Of a stretch of 43,352 nucleotides of DNA, positions 23,073 to 30,461 are shown in pieces. The notes beneath the pieces are model-generated. The model saw only the letters and a program-made list of their open reading frames with translations, had not been told where the DNA came from and made no database searches. The translations under genes and the position numbers were made by a program. The stretch covers positions 1-43,352 of the forward strand of contig JAFXQI010000094.1 in NCBI GenBank assembly GCA_017527155.1, written 5' to 3'. The DNA is from Kiritimatiellia bacterium (GTDB taxonomy: Bacteria; Verrucomicrobiota; Kiritimatiellia; CAIQIC01; Lenti-01). Numbering within the stretch: position 1 is the stretch's first letter; every line of letters starts with the position of its first letter.

Positions 23073-23100
23073 GTGAAAAGTGAAAAGTGAAAAGTGAAAA
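23073..23100. repeat. Tandem 7-bp repeat GTGAAAA, four units
   Basis: GTGAAAA is repeated four times, ending six bases before the start codon side of the acyltransferase gene (on the minus strand TTTTCAC). It leaves no room for a normal ribosome binding site. Confidence 0.9.
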
Positions 23101-23175
23101 GTTTGCGGGGCGCCCTGCGGGCGCACAAAGTTTGGAATGGGCGCGGCTGGAAGCCGCACCTCCCAGGGGGGGGAA

Positions 23176-23215
23176 CGAATGCAAACGAATGCAGTCGAAT
23201 GCAGTCGATTGCAGT
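23176..23215. repeat. Tandem 10-bp repeat CGAATGCAGT, four units
   Basis: CGAATGCAAA, CGAATGCAGT, CGAATGCAGT and CGATTGCAGT follow each other in register in the gap between the two acyltransferase genes. The remainder of the gap, 23101-23175, has the words CGCCCTGCGGGCGCA, related to the repeat at 261. Confidence 0.85.
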
Positions 23216-23241
23216 CGAGGGGGGCTGGGGGGAGTGAGTGG

Positions 23242-24174
23242 TCACTGGGGGAGGGTGGATTGGAGGGAGGCGAGGGCGGAGGCGGCTTCGGCGGCCTCGT
23301 TTTCGCGGTCGGCGGGGGGGCGGGCCCGCCAGCGTTTGTGCCACCAGAGCCATTGGGTGGGATGGGCGCGGATCTGGTCTTCGATGATGCGGGTGTAGAG
23401 GGCGGTGTAGGCGAGGAGGGTGCCGGGTTTGTGGTCGGGCGGCGGGTCGATGGGGGGCAGGGCGAGGAGATGGTGGGTGCCGTCGGGGTTGCGCCGCATG
23501 AAGACGGGCAGGACGGGGGCGCGGGTCTGCGCGGAGAGGAGGGCGAGTCCGGGGGTGGTGCTCGCGGGGCGGCCGAAGAAGGGAACGAAGACGCCGGAGC
23601 CGCCGGGCCGGTTCTGGTCGAGCATGAAACCGACGAATTCGCCGCGTCGCAAGGCCTTGACGCAGGCGCGGTAGGCGTTCTGGGCTTCGAAGACGTTGAC
23701 GCCGTCCTTGGCGAGCTGGCCGAACCAGAGGTCGTTGAGTTTGGCGTTGCGGAGTTTTTTGACGACGATGGAGAGGGGGTAGCCGAAGAGCCGCTGGACG
23801 TGCATCGCGAGCAGGGCGTAGTTGCCGTAGTGGGCGATGAGGACGAGGACGCCGCGTCCGGCGGAGTTGGCGGTTTCGGCGCGGTCGCGGCCTTCGACGG
23901 TCAGGCGCGAGGCGAGTTCGTCGCGGCAGCCGCCCGCGTAGCGCAGCATCTCGGCCGCGGAGAGCATCTGCTGGGCGCAGTTTTCGTTGTAGAGGGTGGC
24001 GCGGTCGCGGGGGGGCATGTCGGGGAAGGATTTCTTCAGGGCGTCCATGACGACGCCGCGGCGCAGGCGGATGACGCGAGAGAGGAGCCACGCGATGCCG
24101 CGCGCGAAGCGGAGGACGGCGCGGCGGGGGCTGTGGGAGGCAAGCCAGGCGAGGAGTTTGACGAGGGTGGTCAT
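23242..24174 (-). CDS. Lipid A acyltransferase homologue lacking the catalytic acid
   Basis: The 310-residue protein is of the same family as the one at 22101-23066, with LIAHYGNYALL, GFMLDQNRPGG, FFGRPASTTPG and WLWWHKRW. In the HX4(D/E) motif, His115 is present but the acid at position 120 is Ala (HYGNYA), so ordinary catalysis may be impaired. AGAGCATCTGCTGG-type insert regions differ from the relative. The ATG at 24174 overlaps the TGA of the small lipoprotein gene (ATGA). It is co-transcribed with bamA, lnt and prfB upstream. It could act as a non-catalytic partner or use another residue. Confidence 0.85.
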   Translation of the reverse strand: MTTLVKLLAWLASHSPRRAVLRFARGIAWLLSRVIRLRRGVVMDALKKSFPDMPPRDRATLYNENCAQQMLSAAEMLRYAGGCRDELASRLTVEGRDRAETANSAGRGVLVLIAHYGNYALLAMHVQRLFGYPLSIVVKKLRNAKLNDLWFGQLAKDGVNVFEAQNAYRACVKALRRGEFVGFMLDQNRPGGSGVFVPFFGRPASTTPGLALLSAQTRAPVLPVFMRRNPDGTHHLLALPPIDPPPDHKPGTLLAYTALYTRIIEDQIRAHPTQWLWWHKRWRARPPADRENEAAEAASALASLQSTLPQ

Positions 24175-24416
24175 GGATAGCTGCTGGAGCGGATTTCGGT
24201 GCGCTGGTGGAGGCCGGTGCGTTTGGTGGAGATTTCCTGTTTGGGGGTGGAGTGCTGCTGCTTGGCGGAGAGTTCGTCGACGGCTTTGTGGGTGGGGCCG
24301 CGGTGCCAGAGGGCACAGCCGGTGGGGAGGGTGAGCGCGAGGAGGGCGGAGGCGAGGAGGAGGACGGGACGAACGGGACCACCGGGACAACCGGGACGGA
24401 CGGGACGGGGGGTCAT
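24171..24416 (-). CDS. Small lipoprotein-like protein
   Basis: The 81-residue protein has a hydrophobic stretch (residues 18-30) ending in LPTGC, with Cys34 as the likely lipidated residue; the -3 position is Pro, so the lipobox is atypical. The mature part is about 48 polar residues. Residues 3-17 (Arg-Pro-Val and Pro-Gly words) are encoded by a 9-bp tandem repeat at 24364-24408. Both ends overlap neighbours by four bases (ATGA): start with prfB, stop with the acyltransferase. No relatives recognised. Confidence 0.7.
   Translation of the reverse strand: MTPRPVRPGCPGGPVRPVLLLASALLALTLPTGCALWHRGPTHKAVDELSAKQQHSTPKQEISTKRTGLHQRTEIRSSSYP
24364..24408. repeat. Tandem 9-bp repeat ACGGGACNA, five units
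   Basis: Five consecutive variants of ACGGGACGA (ACGGGACCA, CCGGGACAA and so on) lie inside the 5' part of the small lipoprotein gene and code for its Pro-rich N-terminal residues. Confidence 0.85.
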
Positions 24417-25565
24417 GGGAGGGGCTCCTGGGAGGTTGCGGGGGTGGCGGCGCCGTCGCCGCGGTTGCGGCGGAGCCAGGTTTCGATGAAGAGGTCGAGG
24501 TCGCCGTCGAGGACGGCGTCGACCTGGCCGGTCTCGGCTTCGGTGCGGTGGTCCTTGACCATGGTGTAGGGCTGCAGGACGTAGGAGCGGATCTGGTGGC
24601 CCCAGGCGATTTCGCCTTTCTCGCCGTAGAATTTTTCGAGCTCGCGGCGCTTCTTGTCCTGTTCGTATTCGTAGAGCTTGGCGCGCAGGATCTTCATGGC
24701 CTTGTTGCGGTTGGCGAGCTGCGAGCGCTCGGCCTGGCACGCGACGACGATGCCCGTCGGCAGGTGCGTCAGGCGGATGGCGGAGTCGGTCTTGTTGACG
24801 TGCTGGCCGCCGGCGCCGGAGGAGCGGTAGGTGTCGACGCGCAGGTCCTTGTCCTCGATGACGACGTCGATGTCGTCGGCGATTTCCGCCACGACGTCCA
24901 GCGACGCGAAGGACGTGTGCCGCCGCTTCGCCGCGTCGAACGGCGAAATCCGCACGAGCCGGTGCACGCCGCGCTCGGCCTTGAGGTAGCCGTAGGCCCA
25001 CGGGCCGGAGACGGTGAAGGTCACGGACTTGATGCCGGCTTCGTCGCCGGGCTGGTAGTCGATGGTGGAGACTTCGAAGCCGTGCTGCTGCGCGTAGCGG
25101 TCGTACATGCGGTAGAGCATGGAGGCCCAGTCGCACGATTCGGTCCCGCCCGCGCCCGCGTGGAGCGTGAGGATGGCGTTGTTCGCGTCGAACCGCCCCG
25201 TCATCAGCGACTGGAGCTCGAACTTGCCGTAGTCCTTCTCCAGGGCGTCCACCTGCGCGGCGAGGTCGCGGACGTCGGCGTTGTCGGCGTCGGCGCCGTG
25301 CTCGTCGGCGAGCAGCTCGGCCATGGCGGCCAGGTCGTCGGCGTCGGACGCCAGCTTGGCGGAGGGGGCCGTTACGGCTTCGAGCGCGTTCTTCTGGTCG
25401 ATCGTCGCGCGCGCGGCGTTCGCGTCGTTCCAGAAGTCCGGCTCCGCCATCCGGCGGTTCAGTTCCTCGATCTTGCGTTCCTTGCCCGCGACGTCAAAGA
25501 CAGCCTCGCAGTTCTGCGAGGTGTTCTTTCAAGTTCGCGAGGCGCGATGAAAGCTCGTCCAACAT
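24413..25565 (-). CDS. prfB: Peptide chain release factor 2, with programmed +1 frameshift
   Basis: RF2 releases the peptide at UGA and UAA codons. The gene starts at 25565 with 23 codons ending CTT TGA (stop at 25496-25494). A +1 shift at CTTTGAC leads into the main frame, which continues DVAGKERKIEEL and gives a 383-residue protein in total. The SPF tripeptide of stop-codon recognition (VRISPFDA) and the GGQ motif (SSGAGGQHVN) are both present. AAGGA lies eight bases before the ATG, inside the 3' end of lnt. The 3' end overlaps the small lipoprotein gene by four bases. RF2 autoregulates through the frameshift, as in many bacteria. Confidence 0.96.
25493..25499 (-). other. RF2 programmed frameshift site CTTTGAC
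   Basis: On the minus strand CTTTGAC gives Leu codon CTT, in-frame TGA and, after a +1 shift, GAC. A Shine-Dalgarno-like GAGG lies four bases before the CTT, in the place of the stimulating element of known prfB genes. Confidence 0.93.
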
Positions 25566-25569
25566 GGGT

Positions 25570-27273
25570 TCAATCCTTGGTTGTTGCGTTTTGCGGCAGA
25601 ATGCCCTTGCGGCGGTTGCGGAACCATCCGGTGATCAGCCAGAGGGCGGTCGCGGCCGCGCAGGGGACACCCCCGATATTCCCGAAACGGGTGTAGAATG
25701 TCAACCGCATCCCGTCCGGCGGCGCGAGGACCGTCGCGCGCAGCACGCCGGCGTCGGCGGTGCGGCCCGTGTCGCCGTCGCGGAGGAGCGCCGTGATGCG
25801 GCCCGTGCGGTCGATGGCGCACGTCACGCCCGTGTTCGCCGCGCGCAGGAGCGGGACCCGGTTCTCCACCGTGCGGAGCGCCGCCGCGCGCATGTGTTGC
25901 ATCGGGGCGAGCGCGTCGTCGAACCACGCGTCGTTCGTGAGGTTCACCAGCAGGCGCGCGCCGTCCGCCACGTCGCGGCGGGCGAGGGACGCCACCAGGT
26001 CCTCGAAGCAGATCAGCGGCGCCGCCGGCACCTCCGCCCCGCGCGGGCCGAGCGGGAAGCGTCCGCCCGCCGTCCCCGGCGTGATGTCCGGCGGGATCCC
26101 CAGCGCGCGGCGCCAGGCGGCCGGGATGAAGCGCGAAAGGGGCACGAACTCGCCCATGACCACCAGATGCCGCTTCGCGTAGGAGGCGGCGGGGCGGCCC
26201 TGCGCGTCGAGGAGGGCGGCGGCGTTGTAGTAGGCGACCGTGCCCGCCGCTTCGTCGAGAACCGTGTCGAGCGTGCCCGTCACCAGAGGCGTGCCGCGCG
26301 CGCGGCAGAGCGACGAAGCGAGGGCCATCGAGCGCTTGCTCGTGAGCAGGTCGTCCGGTACCGCCGTCTCCGGCCAGAGCACCGCGTCCGGCGCCGGGGC
26401 GGGGCCCGCGATGGCTTGGCGGGTGAGGGTGGCGAGACGGGAGTAGATCATGTCCACCTTCGACGAAACCCACTTCTCGTCCTGCGGGATCGAGGGCTGT
26501 ACCATCGCGACGGTGACGGGGCGGAGCGGGGCGGACTCACGAAACGCGTCGTACCCCGCCTTGTCCGCGGTTGCCAACCAGAGCCCCTGTCTGAATCCCA
26601 AATACACGATTGGCAGCAGTGCCAGAAGGCAAAGATACCATGCCGTGTCATCCACGATGCGGCAGCGGCGCGAAAGTGGGGGCGGCGGCGTGTCAGGTCC
26701 GACCCCGCGCAACCACTCCTCCATCGCGCGGCGGCGCCGCCCGCCCGTGAGCGGCCAGGCCAGGAGCGCATTTGCAAAAGCTACCAACGCCGACACGCCG
26801 TACGCGCCAATCCACTCCGCAGGCTGGATCAAGTGCGTCCACGGCACCATGGCGGCCGCGAGCGGATTCCAGGGGAACCCGCCGCCGAACCACCCGCGGA
26901 ACGTCTCCATTCCCCACCAGATTCCCGCGAGCCCGAGCGCAAACCCGAGCGGCCCGCCCTTCCAGCGGTTCGCGAAGAGCACCGACGGCATGACCAGCAG
27001 CGCGCAGTACGCGCTGAGCCCGAGCCAGCCCAGCACCGTGACGTTCGTGAGCCACCGCAGCGTGACGGCCCAGAACGCGAACGCCGCCGCCGCACCGAAC
27101 CGCACCGCCCGCGCCTCGGGCGCCACGCGCGCCATCCCCCACAGCGGCACGAGCCCGACGAGCGCGGCCCACGGCGCGCCGCGCACGGAAAACGCCGCCG
27201 CGAGCAGCACCGCCGCCAGCGCCGCATCCAGCGCCGAGAAGGCTTCGGACCAGGTGGATCGTTCGAGTTTCAT
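25570..27273 (-). CDS. lnt: Apolipoprotein N-acyltransferase
   Basis: The 567-residue protein adds the third acyl chain to the N-terminal Cys of lipoproteins at the inner membrane. Its N-terminal half has about six membrane helices. The periplasmic nitrilase-like domain carries the triad Glu302 (WPETAVP), Lys367 (YAKRHLVV) and Cys422 (ICFEDL), spaced as in known enzymes. GEFVPL and NLTNDAWF are also typical. GGAG lies eight bases before the ATG at 27273. It lies 30 bases after bamA and four bases before prfB, and is expected to be needed for the lipoproteins in this window. Confidence 0.95.
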   Translation of the reverse strand: MKLERSTWSEAFSALDAALAAVLLAAAFSVRGAPWAALVGLVPLWGMARVAPEARAVRFGAAAAFAFWAVTLRWLTNVTVLGWLGLSAYCALLVMPSVLFANRWKGGPLGFALGLAGIWWGMETFRGWFGGGFPWNPLAAAMVPWTHLIQPAEWIGAYGVSALVAFANALLAWPLTGGRRRRAMEEWLRGVGPDTPPPPLSRRCRIVDDTAWYLCLLALLPIVYLGFRQGLWLATADKAGYDAFRESAPLRPVTVAMVQPSIPQDEKWVSSKVDMIYSRLATLTRQAIAGPAPAPDAVLWPETAVPDDLLTSKRSMALASSLCRARGTPLVTGTLDTVLDEAAGTVAYYNAAALLDAQGRPAASYAKRHLVVMGEFVPLSRFIPAAWRRALGIPPDITPGTAGGRFPLGPRGAEVPAAPLICFEDLVASLARRDVADGARLLVNLTNDAWFDDALAPMQHMRAAALRTVENRVPLLRAANTGVTCAIDRTGRITALLRDGDTGRTADAGVLRATVLAPPDGMRLTFYTRFGNIGGVPCAAATALWLITGWFRNRRKGILPQNATTKD

Positions 27274-27303
27274 GCCGGGGACTCCGGGGAGACCGCCCCG
27301 GGA

Positions 27304-29670
27304 TCAGTAGGTGTAGCCGATGTTGAAGGAGAAGCGGCCGGAGTCGGAGAGGTAGTCGTCGGTGTGGATCGGCCAGGCGTAGTCGAGCTGGATCGGGAAC
27401 TGCGGGATGTCCAGCCGCACGCCGATGCCGTAGCCGTCGCAGACTTCGCCGTCACCCACCGCCGGGTTGTCGTCGTCCTTCTCGAACACGTCCTGCCAGA
27501 CGACGCCGACGTCGTAGAAGGCGGCGAAGCGGATCATCTTGACGACCGGCATCGTGTACTCGACCGTGGCCGTCGCGGCGGACCGCCCGCCGATGGCCTC
27601 GTGGTCCTCGTCCTTCGGCCCGAGCTTGCGGTACTTGAAGGCGCGGACGGTGCGCGGGCCGCCGAGGAATTCGCGGTCGAAGATCGGCACGCGGTCGCTG
27701 TCGCCGTATTCCTTGACCATCCCCGCCATGCCGCGGATGTTCAGCACGTGGTCGAACCACAGCGGCACGTACTGGGACGCGCGCAGCCGGAACGCGTAGT
27801 TGTCGGTGTCCGCGCCGAACGGCCCGCCCGCGAGGGTGGCGGCGGCGCTGCCGCGGAAGCCGCGCGTGGAGAGGAAGGTCTTGTCGCGCGTGTCGCGGAT
27901 CAGTTCGAGGGTGCCGTAGCTCTTGAGGCGGCGGCCTTCTTCCTCGATGATCCGCGGGGAGGCGTTGGTGGAGACGTCGTGGATGTCGTAGTGGGTCAGG
28001 CCGTAGATGTAGTTGATGCGGTTGAAGGAGAACAGCGGCTGGCCGAGCGTGACGGAGCCGCCGGTGGTGGTCTGGTCGTAGTCGTCGGAGTAGTAGCTGG
28101 CGTCGCGCCGGAACAGGTCGATGCCCAGCGAGAGGCGCCGGTCGAGGAACCACGGCTCGATCCACGAGGCCTCGACGTCGCTGCGCTTGGAGCCGATCTG
28201 GACGCGCAGGTTCAGCTTCTGCCCGCCCCCCGTCACGTGCGGCCAGCCGAAGAGGTCGAAGTTGCCCTGCCGCAGTTCGGCGTAGCCGACGATGCTGTCG
28301 ATGGAGGAGAACCCGACGCCGAACGTGAACTGCCCGGTCTGCTGCTCCTCGACGTCGAAGATGAGGTTGAAGCGGTTGGTCTCGGAGGTGGATTCGCTGT
28401 AGCTGCCGACGTAGGAGAAGTAGTTGAGGTTGCGGAGGCGGTTCTCGCTGGAGCGGATGCGGGGCTCGTTCCAGACCTCGCCGGGAGCGACGGAGATTTC
28501 GCGGCGGATGACCTTGTCCTTGGTCCGGGAGTTGCCGCGGATCTCGATGTTGCGGATGTAGGCGAGGGAGCCCTCGCTGACGTCGTAGGTGACGGCGGCG
28601 GTGCCGGCGCGGGTGTCGAGGGCGATGCGCGGCTCGACGGAGGTCTTGATGTAGCCGCGGGCGCCGTAGTAGTCGCGGATCGACTGCGCGCCGGCGCGGA
28701 TTTCCGCGAGCGAGGCGGTCTTGCCGGGGACGGCCGGCACGCCGCGCGAGACGTCTTCGTCGGGGAAGAGCGAGACGCCGCGGGTCCGCCACGCGCGCAG
28801 CGTGTAGAGGGGCCCCTCGGCGACGGGATAGGTGATGTCGATCTTCTTCTCGCTGACGTATTCGTAGGTGGGCGTCCCGACGGTCGCCGCGAGGTAGCCG
28901 CGGTCCATGAAGACGCCGCGGATGGCGTCGCGGTCCGCCAGCACGTTGCCCGGCTCGTAGAGGCCGTCGTTGTTGATGAAGCTCAGCCAGGAGGACTGCT
29001 TCTGCGTCATCACCGCCAGCAGGTCGCGCCGGGAGACGTGTTCCGCCCCCTCGAAGAGGATTTTCCGCACGATCGCCCGCTTGCCTTCCGCCACCGCGAT
29101 CTCCAGGTCGGCGAACTCCGGCTGGGCCGGCACCGGGACGAACTTCCACGTGACCTTGGCGTTGGGGAAGAAGTCCTTGCGGTACTTCTCGCGGACGGTC
29201 TGGGAGCGTTCGCCGAGCAGGGCGTTGTCGGCGCGGTCGCCGGCCTCGATTTCGAGCCACTCGCGGATCTTCTTGTTGCCCATGTAGTCGGCGCCGTCGA
29301 TGGACATGCGGCGGATCTTGGGTCTGGCGGAGACGCGGTAGACGAGCACGACGCCGCCCTGGAGGGACGCCGCGTCCTCGACGCGCACCTCGGCGTAGGA
29401 GTAGGCCTTGCTCTTCTGGAGCTGGCGGAGGTCGGCGGTGAGGGCGGCGCGGTCCATCGGCTCGCCGACGCGCGCGCTGACGTTCGCCAGCACCTGCTCC
29501 GCGCTGACCGGTACGCGGCCGATGGCCTCGATGCGGATGTCCCGCACCGTCACGGCCTGCGCCTCGCCCTGCTGGGCCGCCGCCGGAAGCGCCAGACACG
29601 CCGCCGCACACAGCGCGGCTGCGGTCCGCAGGAGGGTTCCAAGGAAATCGTTGGGGTTCTTCGTGCTCAT
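27304..29670 (-). CDS. bamA: Outer-membrane protein assembly factor BamA
   Basis: The 788-residue protein has a signal peptide (cleavage near AAAQQG), then five POTRA-like repeats. An early one is VTVRDIRIEAIGRVPVSAEQV; the last contains IRNIEIRGNSRTKDKVIRREI. The Omp85 beta-barrel begins near YSESTSETNRFN. The barrel-tip loop reads GGPRTVRAF, where most relatives have VRGF. The last residues FNIGYTY end in an aromatic residue, as expected for a barrel signal. AAGGA lies ten bases before the ATG at 29670. BamA inserts barrel proteins into the outer membrane. It is the first gene of the envelope cluster. Confidence 0.95.
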   Translation of the reverse strand: MSTKNPNDFLGTLLRTAAALCAAACLALPAAAQQGEAQAVTVRDIRIEAIGRVPVSAEQVLANVSARVGEPMDRAALTADLRQLQKSKAYSYAEVRVEDAASLQGGVVLVYRVSARPKIRRMSIDGADYMGNKKIREWLEIEAGDRADNALLGERSQTVREKYRKDFFPNAKVTWKFVPVPAQPEFADLEIAVAEGKRAIVRKILFEGAEHVSRRDLLAVMTQKQSSWLSFINNDGLYEPGNVLADRDAIRGVFMDRGYLAATVGTPTYEYVSEKKIDITYPVAEGPLYTLRAWRTRGVSLFPDEDVSRGVPAVPGKTASLAEIRAGAQSIRDYYGARGYIKTSVEPRIALDTRAGTAAVTYDVSEGSLAYIRNIEIRGNSRTKDKVIRREISVAPGEVWNEPRIRSSENRLRNLNYFSYVGSYSESTSETNRFNLIFDVEEQQTGQFTFGVGFSSIDSIVGYAELRQGNFDLFGWPHVTGGGQKLNLRVQIGSKRSDVEASWIEPWFLDRRLSLGIDLFRRDASYYSDDYDQTTTGGSVTLGQPLFSFNRINYIYGLTHYDIHDVSTNASPRIIEEEGRRLKSYGTLELIRDTRDKTFLSTRGFRGSAAATLAGGPFGADTDNYAFRLRASQYVPLWFDHVLNIRGMAGMVKEYGDSDRVPIFDREFLGGPRTVRAFKYRKLGPKDEDHEAIGGRSAATATVEYTMPVVKMIRFAAFYDVGVVWQDVFEKDDDNPAVGDGEVCDGYGIGVRLDIPQFPIQLDYAWPIHTDDYLSDSGRFSFNIGYTY

Positions 29671-29757
29671 GGTTGTCCCGTCCTTCCTATGCCAAATCCC
29701 GCCGCTTGGCGAGCCAAAAGGTTTTCTGCGGCTTCCCGGGAGTGTCCCCCCCCACAT

Positions 29758-29822
29758 GGTCGCGGGGAAGCGCGGCCCGCCCGGGGCACGTTCCACGGGG
29801 AGGGACGCGCTTCTGCGCGTCC
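29758..29822 (-). repeat. GGACGCGC..GCGCGACC dispersed repeat, inverted copy
   Basis: On the minus strand GGACGCGCAGAAGCGCGTCC, CTCCCCGTGGAACG, then GGGCCGCGCTTCCCCGCGACC, the second half diverged. It lies upstream of bamA. The gap 29671-29916 contains no gene. Confidence 0.75.
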
Positions 29823-29865
29823 GCAAAAGGAAAGGTGGCGACACGATGGAGTTGCCAGGCGAACC

Positions 29866-29915
29866 CCTTGCGATTGCCCATGTGCCGGGAAGAGCGGGCC
29901 CTCCCGGCCCGGCGG
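29866..29915 (+). repeat. Diverged copy of the CTTGCGATTNCCCATGTG element
   Basis: CTTGCGATTGCCCATGTG matches the left part of the element at 32230-32330. The hairpin part here is GGGCCCTCCCGGCCC-like instead of CGGGCAGTCCCTGCCCG. Confidence 0.55.
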
Positions 29916-29916
29916 A

Positions 29917-30438
29917 TCACCGCGCCGCCGCGTCGAGGACGTGGAGGGCGTGGTAGACGGCGATGCCGACGGCGGTGGACAGGTTCAGCGACCGGACGTG
30001 GTCGGTCCGGATGGGAATTCCGAGCACGTCGTCGCGGAAGGCATCGAGCAACGCATCCGGAAGCCCCTGCGTCTCGCATCCGAACACGAGCGTGTCCCCT
30101 TCGCGGTAGTCGGCCTGGTCGTACCGGCGCCCGCTGGCGGTGCTGTAGAGGTGCATCCGGCCCGGCGCCGGCGCGAGCGCGGCCAGACACGCCTCCCAGT
30201 CCGGATGGACCTCGACGCGGATCGCGTCCCAGTAGTCGAGCCCCGCGCGGCGCAGTTTCGCGTCGTCCAGACGGAACCCCAGCGGCTCGACCAGGTGCAA
30301 CCGGCTGCCGGTCGCCGCGCACAGGCGCGCGACGTTGCCCGTGTTCGGCGGGATTTCCGGATTGACCAGCACGACGTTCAGCGGCGTGCGCGGCCAGCGG
30401 AAGTCGTATTCGGCGATTCGGTGGTGCGGATGTTTCAC
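29917..30438 (-). CDS. trmL: tRNA (cytidine(34)-2'-O)-methyltransferase
   Basis: The 173-residue SPOUT methyltransferase of the TrmL type modifies the wobble base of certain leucine tRNAs. Motifs are PEIPPNTGNVARLC near the N-terminus, TLVFGCETQGLPD and IPIRTDHVRSLNLSTAVGIAVYHAL, the knotted SAM site. No ATG fits; GTG at 30438 is chosen because GGGGGAG lies about ten bases before it and it gives MKHPHHRIAEYDFRWP... ahead of the conserved part. It lies 23 bases after the FHA-type gene on the same strand. Confidence 0.9.
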   Translation of the reverse strand: MKHPHHRIAEYDFRWPRTPLNVVLVNPEIPPNTGNVARLCAATGSRLHLVEPLGFRLDDAKLRRAGLDYWDAIRVEVHPDWEACLAALAPAPGRMHLYSTASGRRYDQADYREGDTLVFGCETQGLPDALLDAFRDDVLGIPIRTDHVRSLNLSTAVGIAVYHALHVLDAAAR

Positions 30439-30461
30439 GGCGGCCGGTCTCCCCCGTCCCG

